DNA from: Marinobacter sp. AC-23 | GTDB taxonomy: Bacteria; Pseudomonadota; Gammaproteobacteria; Pseudomonadales; Oleiphilaceae | DNA: 64,000 nt | Assembly (NCBI RefSeq): GCF_001858325.1 | Contig: NZ_MBPP01000067.1 | Span: 1-64,000, forward strand | Reading direction: 5' to 3' | Shown here: one piece after another, positions 17,616-25,544 of the stretch | Layout: each line of letters opens with the position of its first letter | Numbering within the stretch: the first letter of the stretch is position 1 | The notes under the pieces: model-generated | Databases searched by the model: none | What the model was told of the DNA's origin: nothing | The model's input: only the letters and a program-made list of their open reading frames with translations | Translations under genes and position numbers: made by a program

Positions 17616-18125
17616 ATGGCAGAAAACAGTGCAGCTGAAACAGCACCGGCCAAAAAAGGTAAACTGAAGCTCATCATCCTACTGACAGTTGTGGTGATGC
17701 TGGCGATTGCGCTGTCGATTGCAGGCACCCTATGGTTTCTTGGCGGTGGGCTGCCCGGTATGGGAGACGATGCCACCGCGGAAGATGAGATAGCAGAAGA
17801 GCCCTTTGTGCCCAGCGTGTATCTGGATATTGGAAAAGCACTGGTAACGACGGTGCAGGGTGAAGGGCGTCAGCGATATGCCCAGGCCTACGTGGCTCTC
17901 GGGGCCACAGATGCTCAGGCATTGGCTGCAGCAAAATTACACATGCCTTTGATACGCAGCCAGTTGGTGATGGTGCTTGGTAATAGCAGCTATACGGCGT
18001 TACAGACGCCGGAAGGGCGACAAGGCCTGGTTGAAAATATGTTGACCACAGTTAACCAGGTGCTGGAGCAGGAAGGTGAACCCGCAGTGAACCGGGTGCT
18101 GTTCAGGAACTTTGTCGTTCAATAA
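17616..18125 (+). CDS. fliL: Flagellar basal body-associated protein FliL
   Basis: 169-aa single-pass membrane protein that surrounds the stators and supports torque. A Lys-rich N-terminus is followed by one membrane helix (IILLTVVVMLAIALSIAGTL, about residues 19-38), a Gly/acidic linker, then the periplasmic domain with PSVYLDIGKALVTTVQGEGR and the typical end VNQVLEQEGEPAVNRVLFRN. It opens the fliL operon, with 77 bp before fliM. The ATG has no strong Shine-Dalgarno match. Confidence 0.92.
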   Translation: MAENSAAETAPAKKGKLKLIILLTVVVMLAIALSIAGTLWFLGGGLPGMGDDATAEDEIAEEPFVPSVYLDIGKALVTTVQGEGRQRYAQAYVALGATDAQALAAAKLHMPLIRSQLVMVLGNSSYTALQTPEGRQGLVENMLTTVNQVLEQEGEPAVNRVLFRNFVVQ

Positions 18126-18202
18126 AGAGTGCGGTAGAGAATGTAGTAGAAAGTGTAATAGAGCCCAAGCATGGGCAATGCTTTTCAGCAGCAGGACGAT
18201 AT

Positions 18203-19200
18203 ATGCAGGATTTACTGTCACAGGATGAAATTGATGCGCTCCTTCATGGCGTGGATGATGGTGACATTGATACCTATGAAGAAAGCGATGAAGCTGGCGT
18301 AAAGTCTTACGATCTTGCCAGCCAGGATCGCATTGTGCGGGGCCGGATGCCCACGCTGGAAATGATCAACGAACGCTTTGCTCGTTATACCCGCATCAGC
18401 TTGTTCAACCTGCTGCGCCGCAATGCGGATGTCTCCACCGGCGGTGTTCAGATCATGAAGTTTGGCGAATACATACACACTCTGTATGTGCCCACCAGTC
18501 TGAACCTCTGCAAGGTTCGCCCATTGCGGGGTACATCCCTGTTTGTTCTGGATGCCAAACTGGTGTTCAAGTTGGTTGATAACTTTTTCGGTGGTGAAGG
18601 GCGCCATGCCAAGATTGAGGCAGGGAGTTCACGCCAACGGAAAATCGCATTGTGCAGATGGTGCTGAACCAGGTTTTTAATGACATGCAAGAAGCCTGGC
18701 AGGCAGTCATAAAAGTGGATTTCGACTACCTCAGCTCCGAGGTAAACCCGGCCATGGCGAACATTGTCAGCCCCAGCGAAGTGGTGGTGGTCAGTACCTT
18801 CCACATAGAGCTTGATGGCGGTGGCGGTGAGCTCCACTTTGCCTTGCCCTATTCCATGATCGAACCGATACGGGACGTGCTGGATGCCGGCGTGCAAAGT
18901 GACATTGACGATATTGATGAGCGCTGGGTGGGTGCACTGCAAGAAGATATAAAAGAAGTGGATGTCCCGATAAATACCACGGTTTGCCGGCGCCGGATTT
19001 CTTTGAGAGAAATTGCCAAGCTGAAAGCTGGCGATATCATCCCGGTAGAAGTGCCCGATTACCTGACAGTAACGGCCAATGGTGTTCCTATCTATAAAGC
19101 CACCATGGGAACTCGGGACGGAAAGCTGGCGTTGAGAATTCATGAGCGGGCGACACGCCCCAAGGTAAAAAAACAACTGAAGGTAGGACCTAATGGCTGA
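18203..19200 (+). CDS. fliM: Flagellar motor switch protein FliM (one frameshift)
   Basis: FliM is the C-ring protein that binds phosphorylated CheY. The N-terminal CheY-docking peptide LLSQDEIDALLHG is at residues 4-16, followed by the CheC-like middle domain (FARYTRISLFNLLRRN) and the C-terminal SpoA domain (EVPDYLTVTANGVPIYKATM). One G is missing near 18619 (GATTGAGGCAGGGAG). Restoring it gives the classic EGREFTPTENRIVQMV and a 332-aa protein of normal length. The gene overlaps fliN by 8 bp. Confidence 0.93.
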
Positions 19201-19704
19201 CGACAAGAAAGATGGTCAGGAGCTGAGCGAGGACGAAAAATTGGCTGCCGAGTGGGAAGCTGCCATGGAAGAGTCCGGCGGCGAAGGTTCAGAAGAGCCC
19301 CCGGGTGATGAATGGGCTCAGGCTATGGAAGAAGCCGGAGAGACCGGCGGCAATGCCAATGCTGACGCTAATAGTAGTGTGCGTGCAGCGCCCATGGAAG
19401 AATTTGATGAAGGTTCCATGACGACTCAGGCAGCGGGCCACCACCGGATCTGGATGTGATCCTGGATATTCCAGTGAGCATTTCCATGGAGGTGGGGAAC
19501 ACCCAGATACCTATTCGGAACCTTCTGCAGCTGAACCAGGGGTCAGTAATCGAATTGGATCGGCTTGCCGGCGAGCCACTGGATGTGCTGGTTAACGGTA
19601 CACTCATTGCCCACGGTGAGGTGGTTATGGTTAACGAAAAGTTCGGTATTCGCCTGACCGATGTGATCAGCCCAGGCGAACGCATCAAGCGGCTGCAGAA
19701 ATAA
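19193..19704 (+). CDS. fliN: Flagellar motor switch protein FliN (one frameshift)
   Basis: FliN forms the base of the C ring together with FliM. The N-terminal ~85 residues are acidic and low-complexity (two EEW/DEWAQAMEEAG-like stretches). The C-terminal SpoA domain is clear: ILDIPVSISMEVGNTQIPIR, GSVIELDRLAGEPLDVLVNG and EKFGIRLTDVISPGERI. The frame shifts by -1 at about 19435-19443 in GCGGGCCACCACC; a missing G or C there joins the parts to 170 aa. The stop lies one base before the fliO ATG. Confidence 0.92.
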
Positions 19705-19705
19705 T

Positions 19706-20161
19706 ATGTGGGTAAAAACGGCGGTTGCGTCACTGCTCCTGTGGGCAGCACCAGTTATCGCAGAAGAAACAGCCAAAGCCCCACAAAATGCTGCGGCTAA
19801 AACTGTTGGCAATGCGCCGGATACCATGGGTACTTTGCTTAGCCTTGGTGCCGGCCTGCTTGCTGTTATTGCAATCATTTATGGCTGTGCCTGGATCATC
19901 CGCAGAATGAATGGCATGACAGGCATGAACAATAATGCCATCAAGGTTGTCTCCGTGATGGCCATTGGCGCCAGGGAGCGCATCGCGTTGATTGAAGTGG
20001 GCGGACAGCAGATCCTTCTGGGTATTACTCCCTCAGCGATACGGACGTTGCAGGTTTTTGAAGAGCCTGTTGTGGACGCCGGCAACCCGAATTCCGGAGA
20101 TTTTGCTAAACGCTTGCAAAGCATGATTGGTAAATCCTGGACGGCTCCGAGTAAGGAATGA
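19706..20161 (+). CDS. fliO: Flagellar biosynthesis protein FliO
   Basis: 151-aa FliO, a membrane helper for assembly of the FliP ring in the export gate. It has a signal-like N-terminus ([18 protein letters not shown]), a membrane helix at about 46-66 ([20 protein letters not shown]) and a cytoplasmic beta domain with [20 protein letters not shown] and [16 protein letters not shown], the standard FliO signature. It starts 1 bp after fliN and its TGA overlaps the fliP ATG (ATGA). Confidence 0.9.
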   Translation: MWVKTAVASLLLWAAPVIAEETAKAPQNAAAKTVGNAPDTMGTLLSLGAGLLAVIAIIYGCAWIIRRMNGMTGMNNNAIKVVSVMAIGARERIALIEVGGQQILLGITPSAIRTLQVFEEPVVDAGNPNSGDFAKRLQSMIGKSWTAPSKE

Positions 20162-20934
20162 TTAGCCCCATGATGTTGGCAACACTCAAACGACTCATTC
20201 CGCTCTTTGTCGTGCTCACAGGGCTATTCTGGGCGCCTTTGGCGTTCGCAGACCTGCCTGGTATTCCGGCGTTTACGGTTCAGCCCGGTGAGGGCGAGGG
20301 TGTTGAGGAATACACCGTAACCCTGCAGATTTTGGCGTTGATGACGGCGCTGACCTTCCTGCCGGCCATGTTGATGATGATGACCTCTTTCACACGGATC
20401 ATCGTGGTGTTCGCGATTCTGCGCCAGGCACTGGGCCTGCAGGCCACGCCTTCAAACCAGATATTGCTCGGCCTGGCCTTGTTTCTCAGTATTTTTATCA
20501 TGAAGCCGGTACTCGAAGAAGCAAACCAAGTAGGCCTGCAGCCATACTTGCAAGAGGAAGTTACGTCTCTGGAAGCCGTTCAGCTTGCCAGTGAGCCCTT
20601 CAAGACATTCATGTTAGGGCAGACCCGGGAAGATGACCTGGCGCTGTTCATGCGCATTGCGGATGTTCAGTACGATACAGCACAGGATGTCTCTTTCTGG
20701 ATACTGATGCCCGCCTTTGTAACCAGCGAGCTTAAAACGGCGTTCCAGATAGGGTTTATACTGTTTATCCCGTTTCTGATTCTCGACATGGTTGTGGCCA
20801 GTGTACTGATGGCTATGGGTATGATGATGCTGTCCCCCATTATTATCTCGCTACCATTCAAAATCATGCTGTTTGTACTGGTAGACGGTTGGGCCCTTAT
20901 CATGGGTACGCTGGCAGCCAGTTATGGGATATAG
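20158..20934 (+). CDS. fliP: Flagellar export gate protein FliP
   Basis: 258-aa core subunit of the FliPQR export channel. A cleavable signal peptide ([16 protein letters not shown], about residues 15-30) is followed by four membrane helices. Family signatures include [60 protein letters not shown] and [20 protein letters not shown]. It overlaps fliO by 4 bp and is followed 27 bp later by fliQ. Confidence 0.95.
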   Translation: MISPMMLATLKRLIPLFVVLTGLFWAPLAFADLPGIPAFTVQPGEGEGVEEYTVTLQILALMTALTFLPAMLMMMTSFTRIIVVFAILRQALGLQATPSNQILLGLALFLSIFIMKPVLEEANQVGLQPYLQEEVTSLEAVQLASEPFKTFMLGQTREDDLALFMRIADVQYDTAQDVSFWILMPAFVTSELKTAFQIGFILFIPFLILDMVVASVLMAMGMMMLSPIIISLPFKIMLFVLVDGWALIMGTLAASYGI

Positions 20935-20961
20935 GCCGGTTATGACACACAGGAGAGCGCG

Positions 20962-21231
20962 ATGACTCCGGAAACCGTTATCGACATCATCCGGGAAGCA
21001 CTGTGGATGATCGTCCTCTTTGCCTCTGTGATCATTGGGCCAGGCCTGGTGATTGGCTTGGTGGTTAGCACCTTTCAGGCGGCGACCCAGATTAACGAGC
21101 AAACCCTGAGCTTTCTGCCACGCCTGCTGGTCACACTCATCGTGATCATTGTCTTGGGGCCATGGCTGTTGACCAAGCTTTTAGATCATGCGCACCGACT
21201 TATCTCCAGTATTCCTTACCTGATTGGCTAA
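20962..21231 (+). CDS. fliQ: Flagellar export gate protein FliQ
   Basis: 89-aa protein with two membrane helices (LWMIVLFASVIIGPGLVIGL and LLVTLIVIIVLGPWLLTKLL), joined by the conserved FQAATQINEQTLSFLPR loop. FliQ subunits wrap around the FliP/FliR core of the export gate. An AGGAGAG ribosome site precedes ATG 20962; fliR begins 3 bp after the stop. Confidence 0.95.
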   Translation: MTPETVIDIIREALWMIVLFASVIIGPGLVIGLVVSTFQAATQINEQTLSFLPRLLVTLIVIIVLGPWLLTKLLDHAHRLISSIPYLIG

Positions 21232-21234
21232 TCC

Positions 21235-22020
21235 ATGATCCCTGCGGAACTCAGTGCAGATATGCTCGGCCAATGGGTGGGGCAGCATCTTTGGCCCCTG
21301 TTCCGTCTGGCCAGCTTTTTGATGGTTATCCCCATTTTTGGCACCCAGCTGGTGCCCGCTCGGGTGCGCCTGGGGCTTGCGCTGTTAATGACGATCCTGA
21401 TCGTGCCCATGATTCCGGAAGTGCCCCAGGTTGAAGCCTTGAGTGCCGACGCGGTGGTGATCACCCTGCAACAGATACTGATCGGTGTAGGTATGGGGTT
21501 TGCATTGACGGCGCTCTGGCAGTTGTTCGTCGTTGCGGGTCAGATGATCGCCATGCAAATGGGCTTGGGTTTCGCCTCGATGGTCGATCCTGCCAATGGT
21601 GTTAACGTACCTGTACTGGCCCAGATTTACACCATTACCGTCACCCTGTTGTTCCTGGCCATGAACGGCCATCTTGTGGCTTTTGAAGTGTTTATTGAAA
21701 GCTTTCGAACCATGCCTATTGGCATGGAAGGCCTGGGCCAGGTAGGTGTTTGGGAACTCGCCCACAGAGTAAGCTGGATGTTTACCTCCGCCATGTTGTT
21801 GGCGTTGCCGGCGGTGACCGCCGTACTCATCGTCAGTATATCCTTTGGTGTAATGACCCGCGCCGCGCCCCAGATGAACATCTTTGCCTTGGGCTTTCCG
21901 ATTGGCCTGATTTTTGGATTGTTTGCTATATGGGTGCTGCACGCCAATTTCCTGCCGCACTTCCAGGAATACACCCGGCAAACGTTTGAGTTTATGCGGG
22001 GCCTTCAAGGGCAACCCTAG
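21235..22020 (+). CDS. fliR: Flagellar export gate protein FliR
   Basis: 261-aa FliR, the single-copy top subunit of the FliPQR channel. About six hydrophobic helices are present. Recognisable stretches include FRLASFLMVIPIFGTQLVPA, QMGLGFASMVDPANGVNVPV, and near the end APQMNIFALGFPIGLIFGLF. It sits between fliQ and flhB with 3-bp and 22-bp gaps, the standard order. Confidence 0.95.
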   Translation: MIPAELSADMLGQWVGQHLWPLFRLASFLMVIPIFGTQLVPARVRLGLALLMTILIVPMIPEVPQVEALSADAVVITLQQILIGVGMGFALTALWQLFVVAGQMIAMQMGLGFASMVDPANGVNVPVLAQIYTITVTLLFLAMNGHLVAFEVFIESFRTMPIGMEGLGQVGVWELAHRVSWMFTSAMLLALPAVTAVLIVSISFGVMTRAAPQMNIFALGFPIGLIFGLFAIWVLHANFLPHFQEYTRQTFEFMRGLQGQP

Positions 22021-22042
22021 CTGATAGGCCAAGAGTCAGAAC

Positions 22043-23179
22043 ATGGCAGAAGAAAACGACAACAGTCAGGAGAAAACCGAAGAGGCCACGCCCAAACGGC
22101 TCGAAAAAGCCAAGGAGGACGGCCAGACTGCGCGATCAAAAGAGTTGGCCACCATGGCTGTGCTGATCGCCGGCGCTGGAGGGCTGTTAATGTTTGGCGC
22201 GCAACTGGGGGCCTCCATGGAGGCCATCATGCGCGATGCCTTCACGCTTGAGCGCTCTGCCATATTTGATACCAGGCATATGAGTGTTCAACTGATTGCC
22301 TCTGCCAAAGAAGCCGCGTGGGCCTTGGCGCCCATTCTTACCCTCCTGCTTATCGCTGCCATCGCGGGCTCCATCGGCATTGGTGGCTTGCTGTTCAGCG
22401 GCAAAGCTATTGCGCCCAAGCTTAACCGCATGGATCCCATCAAAGGCCTGGGCCGCATGTTCTCCGCGCGTTCCTTGATCGAGCTGGTCAAGGCCATCGC
22501 TAAAGTGGGCTTGGTTATGGCCTTGGCGATCCTGATACTGAACCTTCGTACGGAAGATTTGCTATCCATCGCCAATGAGTCGGCAGTGCCGGCGATGGAG
22601 CATGTGCTATGGACACTAGGCTGGAGCTTTTTCCTGCTGGCCTGCGCCACGATTATCATTGCCATGATTGACGTGCCGTTCCAGATTTTTGATCACCAGA
22701 AAAAGCTGCGAATGACCAAGCAGGAGGTGAAAGACGAGTACAAAGACAGCGAAGGCAAGCCCGAGGTTAAAGGCAAAATTCGCCAACTCCAGCGTGAAAT
22801 GTCTCAACGCCGCATGATGCAAGACGTGCCCACGGCCGACGTTGTCATCACCAACCCGACCCACTATGCGGTAGCGCTGAAGTATGATCCTGATTCCATG
22901 GGTGCACCCATGGTTGTCGCCAAAGGCGCCGATGAAATCGCCTTCAAAATCATGGAAATCGCCCGGGAACACAAAGTCGAGCTCCTGCGCACGCCGCCGT
23001 TAACTCGTGCTGTGTACCACAACAGTGACATAGGCGACGAAATCCCTGATGGCCTCTACATGGCCATCGCTCAGGTTCTGGCTTATGTGTTCCAGCTCCG
23101 GCAGTTCCGCAAGGGGCGTGGCCCCAAGCCTGGCATGCCCGATTTGCCGATTCCTTCTGACTTGCGGCGGGATATCTGA
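22043..23179 (+). CDS. flhB: Flagellar export switch protein FlhB
   Basis: 378-aa export-gate protein that changes substrate specificity from hook to filament proteins. The N-terminal segment EKTEEATPKRLEKAKEDGQT is the family start signature. Four membrane helices follow within residues ~30-210. The cytoplasmic domain carries the autocleavage motif NPTH (about residue 270) in ADVVITNPTHYAVALKYDPD, and ends in a Lys/Arg/Pro tail. It is the last gene of the fliL operon; a palindrome-rich gap follows. Confidence 0.96.
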   Translation: MAEENDNSQEKTEEATPKRLEKAKEDGQTARSKELATMAVLIAGAGGLLMFGAQLGASMEAIMRDAFTLERSAIFDTRHMSVQLIASAKEAAWALAPILTLLLIAAIAGSIGIGGLLFSGKAIAPKLNRMDPIKGLGRMFSARSLIELVKAIAKVGLVMALAILILNLRTEDLLSIANESAVPAMEHVLWTLGWSFFLLACATIIIAMIDVPFQIFDHQKKLRMTKQEVKDEYKDSEGKPEVKGKIRQLQREMSQRRMMQDVPTADVVITNPTHYAVALKYDPDSMGAPMVVAKGADEIAFKIMEIAREHKVELLRTPPLTRAVYHNSDIGDEIPDGLYMAIAQVLAYVFQLRQFRKGRGPKPGMPDLPIPSDLRRDI

Positions 23180-23234
23180 CTTGGGTTCCTGGCCTGCTGA
23201 TTTGGGGGTTTCAGGACTGGTGACTTTGGGGGGA

Positions 23235-23344
23235 GAGCGGTAGTGGCGGTGCTGTTCAGGACACGCTGCGAGCCCATCCTTGGGCGCTTGACGGTGACCG
23301 TCCTTGGCCACCGACAGTCCTGAACAGCCCCGCCACTACCGCTC
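23235..23344. repeat. Long imperfect palindrome with structured centre
   Basis: Two 28-nt arms (23235-23262 and 23317-23344) are inverted copies with a single mismatch (base 23250). The 54-nt centre holds two further short hairpins: GCCCA/TGGGC near 23272-23285 and GACGGT-G-ACCGTC near 23290-23302. It lies between the convergent ends of flhB and uraA. It has no T-run, no ORF with a ribosome site and no transposase. It may be a MITE or REP-type intergenic element; a strong bidirectional terminator structure is also possible. Confidence 0.75.
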
Positions 23345-23413
23345 GTTGAACCTCGCGATATCGCTAGCACCCGCAGGCAAGCACCTGAACCAACAGGCTA
23401 CAAGCCAGAGGGG

Positions 23414-24670
23414 TCAGTTTTCTTTGTGTTCGTAAATTGCTTTGCCCCAGGCTTCGCGGCTACCCGGAAGTATCAGGTTCAGGATGATGGCAGCAACCGC
23501 ACATAGGGCGATACCCTCCAGGTGGCCGAGCACCATGCCACCTATACCGAACACCAGTGTCACGCCGACGATTACCAGATTCCGCGCCTGAGAAAGATCC
23601 ACCTGATGGCGGATCAGCGTGCTCATGCCGACAACTGCAATGGAGCCGAACAGCAGGCAGAGAATGCCGCCCATCACCGGTACCGGAATGGTCTGCAGAA
23701 CCGCACCAAACTTGCCTACAAAGGCCAGCACGATCGCAGTGCAGGCCGCCCACCACATGACTTTCGGGTTAAAATTACGGGTCAGCATTACCGCACCGGT
23801 TACTTCCGAGTAGGTGGTGTTCGGCGGACCGCCCAGTAATGCGGCAGCGCTGGTGGCCAGGCCATCGCCCAGAAGGGTGCGATGTAGGCCCGGCTTTTCC
23901 AGGTAGTTTTTGCGGGTAACGTTACCAATCGCCAGAATATCGCCGATGTGCTCAATAGCCGGCGCAATGGCAACCGGAATCATGAACAGAATGGCACCCC
24001 AACTGAACTCTGGTGCCACAAAGTTGGGGATCGCAAGCCAGGGCGCCTGCTGAATAGGCGTGGTATCAACCACCCCTGCGAAAGCAGACAGAACATAACC
24101 CACAATCACACCAAACATGATCGGGATAAGGCGGAAGATACCCTTGGACCAGACCGAGGCAATGATGGTCACAGACAGCGAGATCATGGCAATCCACAAA
24201 GCGGTATCCTGAGGTATCAGCTGGATAGCACCATCACCGGTGCGGCCAGAAGCCATGTGTACCGCAACGGGCGCCAGCCCCAGGCCGATCACCATAATGA
24301 CCGGCCCTATAACCACCGGTGGCAACAGGCGAGTAACAAAGCCGGTGCCACGTAGCCGTATTGCACCGCTAAGGAGGATATAAAGGATACCCGCAGCCAT
24401 CAGGCCGCCCAGGGTTTCCTCAAGACCGAACTTGCCCTTGGAAGCGATAACCGGTGCGATAAATGCGAAGGATGAGGCCAGGAAAATAGGGATCTGGCCA
24501 CCGGTCACAATATGAAAGATCAGCGTGCCCAGGCCGGCGGTGAACAGCGCAACGTTGGGGTCCAGGCCGGTGATCAGCGGCATAAGAACCAGCGCACCAA
24601 ACGCTACGAGAAGCATCTGTGAGCCCGCAATCGCCTGTTTCCAAACAGGATCCTTGGTCTGGTCTTCCAT
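23414..24670 (-). CDS. uraA: Uracil permease UraA
   Basis: 418-aa nucleobase:cation symporter-2 family protein, about 12-14 hydrophobic segments across its length. It imports uracil with protons. Family features include the Gln/Glu-containing substrate region PVAIAPAIEHIGDILAIGNV and GDGLATSAAALLGGPPNTTY. I start it at the ATG at 24670 (MEDQTKDP), 2 bp after the upp stop; an upstream TTG is in frame but unlikely. The coupling with upp makes a uracil salvage operon on the opposite strand, inserted inside the flagellar cluster. Confidence 0.9.
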   Translation of the reverse strand: MEDQTKDPVWKQAIAGSQMLLVAFGALVLMPLITGLDPNVALFTAGLGTLIFHIVTGGQIPIFLASSFAFIAPVIASKGKFGLEETLGGLMAAGILYILLSGAIRLRGTGFVTRLLPPVVIGPVIMVIGLGLAPVAVHMASGRTGDGAIQLIPQDTALWIAMISLSVTIIASVWSKGIFRLIPIMFGVIVGYVLSAFAGVVDTTPIQQAPWLAIPNFVAPEFSWGAILFMIPVAIAPAIEHIGDILAIGNVTRKNYLEKPGLHRTLLGDGLATSAAALLGGPPNTTYSEVTGAVMLTRNFNPKVMWWAACTAIVLAFVGKFGAVLQTIPVPVMGGILCLLFGSIAVVGMSTLIRHQVDLSQARNLVIVGVTLVFGIGGMVLGHLEGIALCAVAAIILNLILPGSREAWGKAIYEHKEN

Positions 24671-24672
24671 GA

Positions 24673-25311
24673 TCAACTGTCCTTTTGCTTGGTGCCGAAG
24701 ATTTTGTCACCAGCGTCACCAAGCCCGGGCAGTATGTAGCCTTTCTCGTTCAGGCATTGATCCACTGAGGCGGTATAGATAGACACATCCGGGTGCTTGT
24801 CCAAAACGTTTTTTATGCCTTCTGGAGCAGCCACCAGCACCAGCGCACGAATTTCGGTGCTTCCGGCTTTCTTGAGTACATCAATAGTGGAAATCATTGA
24901 GCCACCTGTGGCAACCATCGGATCCACAATCAACGCCATGCGCTCATCCAGCTCGCCTACCAGTTTTTCCAGATAGGTATCGGCTTGGAGGGTTTCTTCA
25001 TTCCGGATCTGGCCCACCACACTGACCCGGGCAACCGGAATCAGGCTCAGAACACCGTCCAGCATGCCGAGACCGGCTCGTAGAATAGGAACAATCGTTA
25101 TTTTTTTGCCTTGAATTTGTTCAACGTTCACCGGGCCTGCCCAGCCTTCGATGGTTTTCTCCTGCAGGCTAAAATCCTTGGTGGCTTCATAAGTCAGCAG
25201 CGCGCCGACTTCCTGTGCCAGCTCACGAAAATTCTTGGTACTGATCTCTGCGCGGCGCATCAGGCCGAGTTTGTGTCTGATCAGGGGGTGTCTTACCTCG
25301 TGGACTGGCAT
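24673..25311 (-). CDS. upp: Uracil phosphoribosyltransferase
   Basis: 212-aa enzyme that makes UMP from uracil and PRPP. The family start [17 protein letters not shown], the middle [17 protein letters not shown] and the PRPP-binding loop [10 protein letters not shown] (about residues 130-139) are intact, and a substrate-binding end [13 protein letters not shown] is present. Length is normal. It is the first gene of the upp-uraA operon and is divergent from flhA across a 233-bp region shared by the two promoters. Confidence 0.96.
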   Translation of the reverse strand: MPVHEVRHPLIRHKLGLMRRAEISTKNFRELAQEVGALLTYEATKDFSLQEKTIEGWAGPVNVEQIQGKKITIVPILRAGLGMLDGVLSLIPVARVSVVGQIRNEETLQADTYLEKLVGELDERMALIVDPMVATGGSMISTIDVLKKAGSTEIRALVLVAAPEGIKNVLDKHPDVSIYTASVDQCLNEKGYILPGLGDAGDKIFGTKQKDS

Positions 25312-25445
25312 GGGCTCACCTGCTTGTGGGTCTGGAGTTGTGGATTTTCGGGTTCAATGTTGCGCTTAAGTGGCGCAAGGATACCGCATCTTAGAAGGCG
25401 AGTCAGGCAGGCAAAGCCAACGCAGGAACGAAAATTCGAACACAG

Positions 25446-25461
25446 TGGTATGGATCTTGCG
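25446..25461 (+). promoter_or_regulatory. Sigma-54 promoter candidate for flhA
   Basis: TGGTATGGATCTTGCG; GG 25447-25448, GC 25459-25460, N10 spacing, 84 bp before flhA. The -12 TTGC is perfect, the -24 is only TGG. flhA is FleQ/RpoN-dependent in Pseudomonas. Confidence 0.6.
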
Positions 25462-25544
25462 GTATCACTGTAAAAGACGCTTGAACGTCAGAATTTCGAC
25501 CCTGAGAACGCCTTCAGAAACAGTGAACCGGAGATGCTTGCGGC

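Noticed and set aside
18448..19206. 252-codon open frame on the minus strand over fliM
   Set aside because: Antisense to FliM family sequence; no start context or domain.
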